A stretch of 64,000 bases of DNA from Archilochus colubris (lineage: Eukaryota > Chordata > Aves > Apodiformes > Trochilidae), in NCBI GenBank assembly GCA_023079485.1, contig CM041115.1:47954156-48018155 (forward strand). Reading direction: 5' to 3'. The notes under the pieces were generated by a model. It worked only from the letters and a program-made list of their open reading frames with translations, was not told the origin of the DNA and searched no databases. The position numbers were made by a program, and so were the translations under genes. Below, piece by piece: positions 52,101-64,000 of this stretch (positions are counted from its first letter, which is position 1; every line of letters starts with the position of its first letter).

Positions 52101-55100
52101 TTTTACTACATTTTTTAGAGGCTAAGATATAGTTCATACTATTCACTTGCAGGTAGTGTCACTGGGCTTTGGGCTGGACAAATGAAAATTTCCTTTGAAT
52201 TTGTGTGGATTTTGAAACAAAGCCTTGTATAACTGTGCACACTTATGAATAGCCCTTTTTATACTGTCTCATATTTTTATACTGTACATGACATATTCCT
52301 GTTTCGGTGTCTTCCTATTTGTCAAGCATGTTTTTTCATCCTGTGTTTTCTAGTGGTATTTAGGTACAGCTATGGTTAAATGTTAAACACACACTTTTAA
52401 TTTTAATATCCTGTCTCCTCCACAGTAAAATGCAAAAATTATTCCAGGGCATTCCTTTCTTCCCTGATCTGTAAATGGCTGAGAGATTGCTAAACCTTTA
52501 AAAAAAATCCTCTTGAGAGGAAAAATATTCCCTGGCAGCTGATCATAGTGAAGTTTTGTGCATGTAGCAAAGATGTCCTTATGGAAAAATCCTCACCTCC
52601 TTAGCCCTAGTGAATACTCTGGTGGCTACAGCAGAAGCCTGCAATACATACAGCACATTCAGTCACCACAGTGAGAGGACAAGTCACTTCTTCATGTCCT
52701 CTGGGGCCTTGCCAGAGAAGTTGTTGGATGTCCTCTACTGTTAATTGTTTAATTTTCTTTGGGTTACACCTCAGTTCCTGGCCATAGGAATACATTGTCA
52801 GTATAACACTACTGTGCAACTCATCTGTGCAATCACAATGGAGAAATACTTCCAGTACAGATATGGATTTATAAAGACCAGTGCACAGAATGACAGCAAG
52901 ACCTCACTCACTGCATTATGTACAATTATGGTCCCTCAGTCAGAAAAAATCAATTCACACCGACATGTGAGAAGGAAGCAGTCACTGTGATCCCAGGGGC
53001 TTATCTCACCTGGTGACACCACAAATTCAGCTCAACCATACACAGGTGGAAAGGGGAGAACAGCTCTCCACAGTGTATCATGAAGACATTTACAATAACG
53101 GGGGTAGGAAATGAGAATGATTTTTAATCAAAGTGAGGTTTTGATGGGAAAAGCCCAAAGTGGCTGTGCAATGACACACAGGCACTGTGTCATTTGGAAA
53201 GGGTTTCTGGGGATAGAGGTGGTGGTGTCACTCTGAATAATCCCATCTTATGCTCCAGGATAGCAAAAAGCCACTAAGTACCCGCTTCAGCCATATAAAT
53301 AGCTGGAATTAAAAGTTGTATCTACCTTGCTCTACTGCCTGAACTGAGGGAGGGAGTGATGAGGAAATCCCATTGTCTATTTGCCAAGGTCCAGTCTGGC
53401 AAAGTATTTCCATCACATTTCCAGTGTGCACTGTTTGAATTGACTTGCCAAAAACCCCAAAGGCAGATTTGTGTTTAAGTATGTTGTTCAAATGCTAAGT
53501 GGGCCACATGCTGATAACTGGTTTTCATGTGGCATACCCATTCAATTGTTCAGAGGGAATCTTCACTCTCAGAAAAACAGTTTCAAGTCACATTCTATAA
53601 ATTATTTAATTCATTCATCCCAGCCAAGTTACTGGGATATATCTGAATATATCTGAAGGAGTAAAGGCTCAGTTTTAAAAGGTGATATCTGAGTCTGACT
53701 GTAAAGTCTAGCACTCCAGTTAAGAAACACACTGGAGTGTAGGTTACATGAGCACCATATACTGAGGCTTTTTCCTTTCACATTTCAGTCTGCACAGTTT
53801 GAAATAAAATGTCATTCAACTTTACATAATAAGTTCAAACAAAAATTATAATTGATGAGCCATAATGATTTAGAAGATTAGCTAGGGAACAGTTCTTTTC
53901 TTCTTGTACCATGGTTAAAAATATTACTATATTAATTCATACCATGTCATTAAATAAAATGGCTTTCTAATTCTGACTCCATTCTCTATATGAAACTACT
54001 GAAATTCTACAAAAACACAGCAGTATTAAGCCATATCCTTTTCTCCCTTTTCATACAAATTGCCCGTTGAAGTAATGAGTAAGGTTAAGTCAGATGAGAG
54101 CCCCATTTTCTTGTGCCTTGATCTCATAAATTCTTGCACCATGTGCAGCCAGAAGCTTAAGAATGTTGCTCGCAAGGCTAAGTTTGTGGCAAAATAGTCT
54201 GCATGGTGTCTCATAGCATGTCTGAGTACCAGATAACCGCCTATGTCATTTGTCCTGTTGCTCTGCTGGCTTTCCTCACCTCCCCCAGTATCAAATTTGT
54301 CTTGGCCATTTTCCAGACCAAGTTCAGCTGCAAGAAAAGTTAGGTGCAAGCTGCAATCTTCTGCTCAGTGCACAAACGATTCCCAAGAACCTGTTCTTTT
54401 ACACCATTCTTTTCATTAAAATAATGCCAAAAAAGGGGCACAAAAAAAATTAAGATGTGTGATGTGCACAGACTTTTGAGAGCACAATCCCTGTGGCAGA
54501 GTTTCTCTTTGTCTTGCTACTTATCTTCAATTAAATAAGGACTTAGAGGATGGTATCCAGCAGACGTGATGTGAAATTTTGTGCGAGAATTGTACATGAG
54601 GGACTCCACATAAGTAAAAACTGACTTCTGTTCCTGGGAGGACCAAAATATAGGCTGTGGGGACTGCTGAGCCCCATTGATAAAGATTATAGCTCATATC
54701 TCAGCTGAACACAAGTTTCTAAAAAAACAATGATCAGCTGCTTTGCTAGAGCCTTATGTGTCATGAGTTCACCAAGAGATATGTCTTCTGTTTCAACTGT
54801 GGGAACTCAGCCATGGTAAAGTCTAATCCAGTTCAGATGGTGGTACTTTTAAACCACGAAGAAACATTTTTGGATGCTTCAGTTGTAAGTCAGATAGTTT
54901 TAGTACTTTGTCACACAGAGTCAAAAGAACCCCAGTTATCACTGTTCACAGACATGAGCTACTTCCTTACAAAGAGCCACCAGATAGGCAGCCTCAGACT
55001 GACTGAGTGAATTTGAGGACAAAAGTTCCTGCCCTGGGTCTAGCCACATCTTCCATCACTTGTTTGTCAGGGAGTGGGGAAATATCAGGCCTATAGGTCC

Positions 55101-58100
55101 CCTCCTTTCTATGAGGCCCTTCAAAACTGAGGGAGAAGGAATGGTGTGCTTGAGAAGGTCCAAATGGCATGTTGCTGTGACCCAGCAGCTTTGACCTTGT
55201 TCAACACCCTGGCAGGCTCACAGGGGGACCTCCTGGGTAGGAATTAGGAAAAGGATGAAAGTGAGAGAGAAGTGGCGAGAACTCATTCTGTTAAGAGCTT
55301 AAGAGAAATCTTTTGGTCAATCTCTTCCTCTTCTCTGCCAGAGATTTATTCAGCAGTTAGACATGTTTCCCATCAAGAACTACCAAGGCTGGTGGACCTT
55401 TCTAGAACAAAGCTCAGTGTTTCCATTTTAAATTACCACATTTTGAGGTGCTTTGATTTGGAGTGCCAGGCCTTAGGTCTAATTTCACAAGTGATGAGCA
55501 CTGTCCTACAAAGGATGGTTGTCCACAGCTGTCACTGCTCAGTGCCTCTGGAAAATGCATCTACAGGGGGTTCTAAACAGGTATCAAAAATCAGGAACAG
55601 CTTTTGAAATGTGGAGGCTTCCAAGGAAGCCGAAGCACCTCTGCCACTATCCAGCCAACCTACCATATTGCTTGTCAGGCCCTCTCCACATTTGATTATT
55701 GAACAATTTTATTCATTGCAATTTCTGCAAGTGCCACTATGGGAATATGGATTTTGAACCACTATTACCACTTTTCTTATTGTAGCAGTGATTGTGTCCA
55801 AGTGGTATTTTATCTGGATAATCTCTGGATCCAAGTGGGAGTTCAAAAGAAACAAAGGAAAATCATGAGGGAAATTCCTTCATTCAGCAGCCAAAGAAGA
55901 GTCAGTCTCCCCATTGATGTCTATCGGGATTTCCATGGAACACCTCTATATGCACCTGGATATCTATCTTGGCCTTATCTGCAGTCCATGGTGCAGCTTT
56001 GTATTATTTCACTGGGGACAGAACTTCAAATGAATTCTTGATAGTGTCAAGGAACAGCATGAATACATCCCTGAGGATAGAGTTTTGCCTTCTTGTGCAA
56101 GACATAAGAATCCCCCGTGGGTTTGCATGGTGCTCAAAAACAGCCTAGCTCAGCTGAAGAAAAGGACAGGACAGTCCTTCCTGAGCAATAGTGTGGTTTG
56201 GAAGTCAAGAGTCAATGTGTGTTGGAAAGAAGACTGGGTCCTACATGTGGTCCCTGGCAGCAGCAAGGTGCCCGCTCAGCCTTCAGACCTCACCAGTGCT
56301 GCCACCATCACTCTGATACCCCTGGCAACATCTCTGTGAGCTGCAGACATGCTACTGGATGACCTTTTTTCTTTCTTAGCTCTGGGTTAGAGACTACCTT
56401 TGTGATTAAAACAACTGTGAAGCAGAAGTACTGCATTTGTGGTTTAAGGCCTTTCTTCTGTTAGCCTTTTTGATACTTACTCAGGCTGCTGCTCCTCTCT
56501 CTCTGTAGCTGCAGGCAATGGGGAGTGTTTTGTCTGGTCTCAGGCAGACAAAAGGTACCAGCAGTTAAGTGAACACAAAATGATGAATACATAAAACTTG
56601 TGGCTTTGTGCAGACAGACATCCCCACCTTTGCCAGATGCCTCAGCTCCTCTTGTCATCTCCCAAGTTAGACAAAGAGCCTGTCAAAGCCAAACAGATTG
56701 GTACATTCAGCAAAAGCCCCTCTGACCCACTCTCTTCTCCCAAGAGCCTTCAGCTCTTCTCAGCTTTTATATCATTAACACTCTCAGGGCAGGCAAGGGG
56801 TCATTTCTCATTTGTGAATGCCCTTGGACCACAAGCTCAGATTTTTAATTTGTTTACCTTGCATATTAAACAGTACTTTCAAAGGTATTGTCAATAAACG
56901 CTATATTAATAAGGATCTCCATTCCAAATCTAGTTGTTAGTTTAACTTTTTCAATTTGATTAGATGAGATTGAAAAAAATCCCTTGAGGGCAATGTCAGT
57001 TATCAAACACAGTGCCATCACCAAAATCCCCAGAGGGGCATACCCAGTGATGTGAAGGAAGAGCTCTACTTTGTGAGGTAGTCAAACCAAGCTGCTGGAA
57101 CCCAGGAGTGGGCACTCAACACATAGAGTTGTGGCAGTGAAAAGTGCCTCCTCAGAGAAGTTCATGCATAGCTTCTGCCCACAAAGAGGGAGAGGGAGCT
57201 GTATCACCCTGCCCAGGATGCCCTTGGGAGTGCCTAGACTATCAATTCCCTAAGTGCCACACACAAGGAACCAACAGGGAAATCAAACCTAGTTCATCAG
57301 TTCAATTTAACCTTTACTCAGAGCTCCATGCCATGTGGGCAAGTATAGCGCTCAACCTTTGAGATTTGCATCCTCTTCTTTCTACCCATGTCCCTCTTCC
57401 TTATTCTCCAGGACAAAGTCGGAGTTTTTGTTTACTTCTCAGCTTTTCATTTCCCAAAATACTTTTACTAAGCTTAGAGGGAAGAAAGGGGAATGTTTCC
57501 CTATGTTAGAATAGAAATGCATGACAGCAGATCAGTAGCACTCACGGTCTCTGTCTCTGGATGATACGCAGTGCTGCAGAGCTATTGAGCTGCAGCAGCT
57601 GTGTCACAAACAGAGCCACACAGAACTTAATGGTTTGGACTCACAGGGTTTGTGCTGACCTTGCTTGCTCCCACTTTCAGCTCCTGAGAAATTTGCTTAT
57701 ATATACAGACAAGACCAGGACTGAGTTTTGTGATATCTAGAAACCAAGCAAAATGTTTAAGTCATCTCTGCTTAGTTTCTCATGTCAACTGTGACAAAAC
57801 CATCAAGAATTTAATTATATGCCATCAAAAGTTCATTTGAAAGATGTCCAATCAAAACTGTCCCAGATTTTCTCCCTCTTATTTTCAAATTCCTTAAAAT
57901 GGTGCCTACATTTCTGAAAGGTATGGAAATTACAGCAAATACATGAGGATTCAAGATATACCCATGAAGTACAGGTAAGTTTATGATAACTTGGTCTTCT
58001 GGTCAAAAATGCTTCAAGTGCAGTTATAACTTGAGTATAAGAGGTATGCTGCCTTCAAAAAGCTGTGTTTAGAGGCTGACGTAGGCTGACTTACATCCTG

Positions 58101-60266
58101 AGACATCACAGATTTTCTTTAACACAACATGGGGAAACAAGAGAAACTTGAAGTGGCTATTTTTCACACAGGAAGCCCTAGCCACGGAGATAAGCATCTA
58201 CTGGGATTCTGCTCTGCCTTATCATGAACAAACATACAGTAGTCAACAACTCCCTCTCTTACCTGCCCTTGCCTGCAGGTAGGGCTGCTCTGCCATGGTG
58301 AAGTCCAGTGAGGGCAGCAGAAATGTGATGAAGAACACAAGGTAAAGAGAGAAAAGAGAGCCAATGGGTAATGTTGGTCCAGCACCACAAAAGCCTAACT
58401 CTGTTTGCGGAACATCTCAATACAGTCCTCTTCCCAGATGGATTTTTTCTCTCCAACGCTCCTTAAAAGTTTTCCCTTTCCTACATTTAGGGCCATGAGC
58501 TGGGTGCAGAGGCCACATCCTGCCTGTAAACTTTGCTCATATGCACTTCCATGACATGAAACAACACTGCCCCATGGAAAGTCAACAAGTGTAGATAACC
58601 CTCCATCCTACCTAACAGCAGCACAAGCAACACTGTAGGGCCACTATGAGCTGTGCTGCAGAGCCAGATTGGTGATGGGAGTAGCATCAGAAGGGCCCTT
58701 CTGTAAAAAGAGAGTTGCTAGAATTGGGAGGCTGTGGTCACACCATCAGGGACAGCCAACTTGATAGACTGGGCCCCCTAAAAAAAAGAAGTAGATGCCA
58801 GAAGAGTCACTCAGACAATGAATTATCTAAATCAGGCACTAAGATGTAGCACTGATTAAAAAGCTTGTTCAAATTGCTTTCACTGTGGTACATAAACTCT
58901 TTATGCAAATTCATATGTTAGGATGAGCACAAAAATTAGAAAGCTGGAATAAGATTGCTTTGATTTAAATAAGAGACATGGTTGTGAATATTAGGCTTTT
59001 ACACTGTTAGCAGTAACCCATCAGATGTTAACAAAATCTGATATGCAACAGTTTTACAAATCCCCTTGTGGGAGGAAGATCAACTTGCAAACCGCTTTAT
59101 AAATCAGCCACACTGTTAGAGTTAGGCTACTGTATCTAAATGGCTTTTAGATATGCTTCCTGTTTTAAACTACCATATTTACAAATGAAAGCTTTTTCAA
59201 ACCACGTCTTTTAATATAATTTGCATATTTAGTAATACATTGATTAACATTAAACACGGATTATTGCAATTTATTTCAGAAACAGATGGGATGCATTAAG
59301 TGAAAAGCCAAAGTGTTTTAACAGAGTGCACTCCCAGGCTGACTTCTGATGAATGATGAATACAAAAACTTTATTAACTAACAAGAAAAAAGGAAAGAGG
59401 GGAGGCCGCTGCCTGCTGGCTTCTTCTAAAATGTCTCCTACGCTTGAGAGGCTGCGAAGCTGCCATTCAGGAGAATGTAAATCAAATGCCATTCAGAGAT
59501 TCGAGTGTGCTTACCGAAAGCTGTGACAGAGAAAAGACGTAATCCTGACTTGAGTCTCACCTGAAAAGTAAAAAAATTGCCCCAGAAGCCGGATTCTCGT
59601 CCCCCTCTTCGGGCTTTTCACCCGGTGCCACCAGGTGGCAGCCGACAACAACGCACATCTTCCCGGAACCATTTTTGGGTTTTTCCGCCATCCCGGGAAA
59701 CTTCTGGAGCTGTGGGAAAACTCTGTCGGGTTTCCCTCTCCTTGAAATGGCCTCACAGCACCTGGTTTCCAAATACGATGCTTCTACTCGGCAGCTGGTT
59801 GTTGGGACACGGTACGAAAGTTTGTGGAGCTCTTGTGTGTGTATGTGAAAGCACATAGATGACATACATAATTTTGACACAAAAATAAGAAGTATATAAC
59901 CTAAATAAAATGACCCAATGATGAGCTGTGTGTAGATGGATGAGCATGGGGTTTTGATAGCAAATATTTAGATTTGGTAGCAAAAAAAATTTAGAGCAGC
60001 AATACAATATAAATATGCTATTCATGTTTACAAAGAAGCCTTTCTTTCCCAAAAATACACTGGCAAATATGTCATCTTTATTTAGGACAGTACTTTAAGA
60101 TAGTTCTAGCAAAGGAACAGGCAGGGTCATGAAAAGTGTGTCCATTGGTCACTTCTGAATATGATGGTTCAACCACTGCCTGAGGCTTATTGCCACAGAC
60201 ATGGAAGTATAGTACAAGAGGGATAACTTCTGTACATGTCCTGCTTCTTAGGCTATTTTCTTAAGA
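49111..60266. other. Intergenic, no supported gene
   Basis: About 11 kb with no exon, RNA gene or transposon I can support. Open frames at 54026-54349 (minus) and 55272-55607, 55739-56041 and 56085-56339 (plus) show no recognisable domain. An A+T-rich block at 58850-59290 has features of a conserved non-coding element (see findings). In mammals this side leads towards OTP. Confidence 0.55.
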
Positions 60267-60768
60267 AAATCATAGAATGGTTTGGGTTGGAAGAGACCTG
60301 AAAGATTATCTAGTTCCAGCCCCCCTGCATGGCAGGGACACCTCCCACTAGACAAAGCTCCATCCAGCCTGGCCTTGAACACTCCCAGGGAGGGAGCAGC
60401 CACAACTTCCTTGGGCAACCTGTTCCTGTGTCTCACCACCCTCATAGTTAAGAACTTTTTCCAAACATATGACCTAAACCTTCCCTTGCCTGCTCACTAC
60501 ACACCCATGTAGAAACTCCTACCCCAGCTTTCTTGTAGGCCCCCTTCAGATACTGGAAGGTTGCTATAAGGTCACCTCGGAGCCTCCTCTTCTCCAGGCT
60601 GAACAACCCCAAGTTTTTTAGCCTGTCTTCAGAGGGGAGAAGCTCCAGCTCTCTGACCATTTTAGTGGCTCTTGTCCAGACACACTCAAAGAGCTCTCTG
60701 TGTCCTTCTTATGTTAGGGACTTCGGAACTGGGCACAGTACTCCTGGTGGGGTCTCACAAGAGCAGAG
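60267..60768 (-). mobile_element. CR1 LINE, 5'-truncated 3' end
   Basis: Its 3' end is at 60267-60275, where the plus strand reads atcatagaatggtttgggtt, the reverse complement of the CR1 terminus. On the minus strand the coding part reads LELLPSEDRLKNLGLFSLEK, RRLRGDLIATFQYLKGAYKK and later RHRNRLPKEVVAAPSLGVFK followed by ARLDGALSSGRCPCH. The 5' end is near 60768 (tgctcttgtgagaccccacc). It is better preserved than the copy at 46.9 kb but carries frameshifts. Truncation from the 5' side is usual for LINE insertions. Confidence 0.92.
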
Positions 60769-63700
60769 TAAAAGGGAAAATGTATCAAGTGCTGTGGACC
60801 AATGAACCTGTAGCCTGATGGAGTGCATTTGTTTGTATCTTATTTAAATTAGTATTCTGTATAATTAACAATGTAGCCAATAAGTCTGTCAAAGGCTGAA
60901 ATATCACACATAAAATAAGCTTGAACATTTCAACAGGTCTGTTCACATAGATTACATAAATGTTTTTCAATTCTAGCCATTCAGAGACCTCCTTTTTGTT
61001 TTACACATTTTACATTTCTAACAGGAATGGTCTTTCCCAAAGGAGGATCTGGAGATATCCAAGGGGAAGAAGTTCTTCGTTAAATCTTTTTGTAACTTTA
61101 TTTCCAAGGGAGACACCCATTTGCACATGACCTTTGCAATTTAGATAGGAAAGGAATGGAAACAATCCTTTCCCCCTCAGGCATACACTGGGCCACATAC
61201 ACAGACATGTAGGTAGCATCTTTATATTTTTTATATTTTAGCTGAGAGTTTGGGAAAAAAAACACTCCATCTATCAGAGCACATAGTTCATCCTGAAGGA
61301 ACAGGAAGGGCTACCCTTGAACTAAGTCTGACAGAAGGGACCTCAGAAAGTGAAAGCATTTTTCTCTGAAGTTAGCTTAGGAACTTTGCTCCAAAGTATG
61401 TCCAAAGAGAAGGGGCTGAAAAATGGGAATGATGTTGGTGTTCAGCTAACACATACCCCAAGTCTCTGTGAATCCATGGAGAACTTGTAGAAAGCCAGGG
61501 CATCCCAAACAGAAACCTGTGAGCTCAAGTACACTATGGGTCAACCTCCCATTTCGGTTGTGAAACAGTGATGGGAGGAGAGGGTACCCCAAGCTCCACG
61601 TTCCAGGACTGAGCAGAGATCTCAGCCTCTGGTGGCCAGAGAAGAAGGCTTTCCTTTTCTCACCTCCATCACTGTTCTTCCAACTTTGTCCTGTTTACCC
61701 TGAGGAATCCTGCAGAGGGAAACAGTTCCCAGCGCTGTTTTCTGTGGAGGGAAGATGGAGAGCTATGTATGACAAGGGCACCTCCTACACAGACTCCAGA
61801 GAGAAGGTTGGCCAGTACATGTCCATACCAGTACCAGAACCAGTGTGTGGGTTCATATGCAGCACCACTGGACACCTGGTCCCCTCCTGCAGCCTGGGTG
61901 AGAGAAGGCACACAGCTTCTCAGTTCACATCCTGCCCTTCAATCTCTCTTCATCTAGTTTCAACTCAGCCAGAAGACTACCTTGACTGCTTTACTTAAAC
62001 CTCTTAATCTCCCATCCTTCTTCTCCCTTCATTTAGCTCTGTGCTGCTGTTACAATACCCAGCTCTGGATATTGCTTTTGGTTACACTTTTAGGAAAGAT
62101 ACTGTGCATAGCTACATTGTCACTTAAATTCTTTTCACATTAATCAACCCCTCTAGGATGTTCACTTAAATTTCTCTTAAATAGAGAAAATTATTCTAAA
62201 CAGGTAGCATTTGCTTAGGAAAAAAACCTGAATACTGATAATTTATTAAAGAGAATTTTAAACATATGAGCTCCCCCAGTACTGGGTGTGAGATTTTTTG
62301 TTAATATTTTGGATTGTTGTGGCAGAAAGCCAACATTTCAATTACACTTTAAAAAGCACCCAAAAATCACCAACACCTCCTTTCTCATCTTCAAAGTTTT
62401 ATTAATACCCAAAAGTATTTAAAAGGTCACTTACCCATTTCAGTGCTATCGTGGGATTACTCTAACATGATATGTTTGTCTCCTATTGTGAGTAGTGAAA
62501 ATCCCCCTGTATCCAGTGTGTTTTGTTTGGATTGAGATGGCATGCAGCTGATGGCTGTGACCTTCATGGTGGCTTAGATCCCTGGCTGGCACTGATTTTT
62601 GATTTAGTGCCGATCTGCTGCGCTTGTCACAGGCTGCAAGGTGCTTTCCATGCACTAATGGAACAGCTCAAGGGCAGAGGGGCCCTGTAAATGTCTATCT
62701 TTCACCAACACTGTGCTAAATAGAGAGCTGAGTTTTCCTCATGTGAATGACAGACCCTGAGATTATATACAGGAGTGAGCTGGGAGTTTTTCTGCCTGGG
62801 CTGATGCTTGGCTGTAAATAAATGTCACTGTAAAATGGGCAGTTTTTATTATTCTGAGTGGTAATGAATGTAAGAGTATGGTGTTAAACAGAATACCTAA
62901 TATTGCCTATATATTCACATCTGATGGCAGGAACTAACCACCTACAGACCACATGCCCGATAAGCATTTGTGTATTTCTTTTGAATCCTAGAGGTTTTGT
63001 ACCAGAGGTCAGTTTGCCTCTGCCTGCATTAGTAGGTCATTAATCAGACCTGTTCCTTAATGATATATTCAGCTGAAAAGAAATTCACTCCAAGATCTCC
63101 CTAGCAGGGAACTGTTACACTGTATTGCAAATGGCAATGGATTCCCCATTACCTCTGCTTATTCAACACTGTTAGGAACAGACAGAGGGCCAAGTATATG
63201 GTGTCCACATAGGGAATATCTCCTGCTAGGGTCAATAGAAGTTTCTCCAGCATTCAAGTGCAGGGAGAGGCTGCTATGTTTGCTTCAACAGTACAGCAAG
63301 CAACATATTAAAGTTTAGTGTCATACGAATCTTATCATGAAACAGGTCTTCATAAGATAAGCACTTTCCTTGCAGTCAAGAACATCGTTTTGAGATGATT
63401 TCTAATTTCCATGTATTAGAAGCAAGCTGGAATATTTAGATTACATAAAAAAATGATACAATAAATATGTGCCCTTCTAAGTATAACAGACAGATATACA
63501 CTACCAGCTTCTGTGCAGAACTCCCAAGTGAAATCAAAGTGAAGAAGGTGCTCTGCACGGTCTTGGAGAGAAATTAGGAATTCTGCCAGAACCATCTTTC
63601 TCTCAGACAATTGTCTCTTGCTTTGTTATCAGAAAATTATCTATTTATTAACTACTTAACTGTGATTTTAAGTTGTTGGTTTAATGATTAAGGTTGCCAC

Positions 63701-64000
63701 CACTAATTTCTAAGGTAGGAGAGAAAAGGAAAGAGACCACTGCTTCATCATTCTGCTTCCTGACAGCAAAGTGTGTTCCCAAGACTATTCAAAACCATGT
63801 TTTACTGCCCATTTCCAAGCAGAGAAGTGAGAGTTAATTGAAACCCAGAACTCTGGTCATGGAGCAATGCTCAGAACCAGCTTATCTGACTTCAGTCTAT
63901 GTACTGGGCAAAGCTATGTTAATCCTGTTTTCAAGCCAAAAGGACACAAACAAGCTATGAAATGATTAAGCTGCAGAAGGAAGTTATTCAACCTGTTTTT
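60769..64000. other. Intergenic, no recognised feature
   Basis: No exon, RNA gene or repeat family recognised. Overlapping short open frames near 61669-61998 lie on both strands and look like chance. Confidence 0.55.

Noticed and set aside
54026..54349. 107-codon minus-strand open frame
   Set aside because: No recognised motif, no splice-site or promoter context, and no neighbouring exon.
61669..61998. Overlapping open frames on both strands
   Set aside because: Both strands are open over the same bases and neither product resembles a protein family, which fits composition rather than coding.

Overview
The window is vertebrate nuclear DNA from a bird, probably a songbird-like neoavian. The evidence is short exons with GT-AG introns, A+T-rich non-coding sequence, CR1 LINE fragments with the avian-type 3' tail, and LTRs that resemble avian ERVL and ERVK LTRs. 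Two vertebrate genes are recognisable and lie tail to tail. The host assignment comes from gene content and repeat type only; no database was searched.

Left part (1 to about 19.2 kb, plus strand): the 3' half of PDE8B, a high-affinity cAMP-specific phosphodiesterase. Twelve coding exons join into 506 residues in one open frame from 3127 to the stop at 17765. They cover the linker after the PAS domain and the complete catalytic domain, with all metal ligands and the purine-clamp glutamine. The 5' exons (REC/PAS part) lie left of the window. A 3' UTR with several AATAAA signals ends near 19.17 kb. An ERVL-like solo LTR sits within 4 to 7 bases of one 5' splice site.

Middle (about 19.5 to 44.2 kb, minus strand): the complete WDR41 gene, 13 coding exons giving a 459-residue WD-repeat protein, the same length I recall for human WDR41. 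WDR41 is the beta-propeller partner of the C9orf72-SMCR8 complex at lysosomes. Its promoter is a CpG island at about 43.4 to 44.2 kb. Its introns carry a head-to-head pair of ERVK-like LTRs, a CR1 3' fragment and a 114-bp direct duplication on either side of exon 12.

Right part (44.2 to 64 kb): no host gene that I can support. It holds a decayed CR1 LINE at about 46.9 to 49.1 kb (ORF1 with an SGNH-esterase relic, ORF2 endonuclease, RT core deleted), a 5'-truncated CR1 on the minus strand at 60.27 to 60.77 kb, and otherwise unannotated intergenic DNA. In mammals the region beyond WDR41 leads to OTP, so part of this stretch could hold distal enhancers; that is inference.

I see no bacterial-type operon, CRISPR, toxin or novel enzymatic system. 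The items most worth checking are the LTR against the PDE8B splice donor, the inverted LTR pair, the duplication around WDR41 exon 12, and the close convergent 3' ends.
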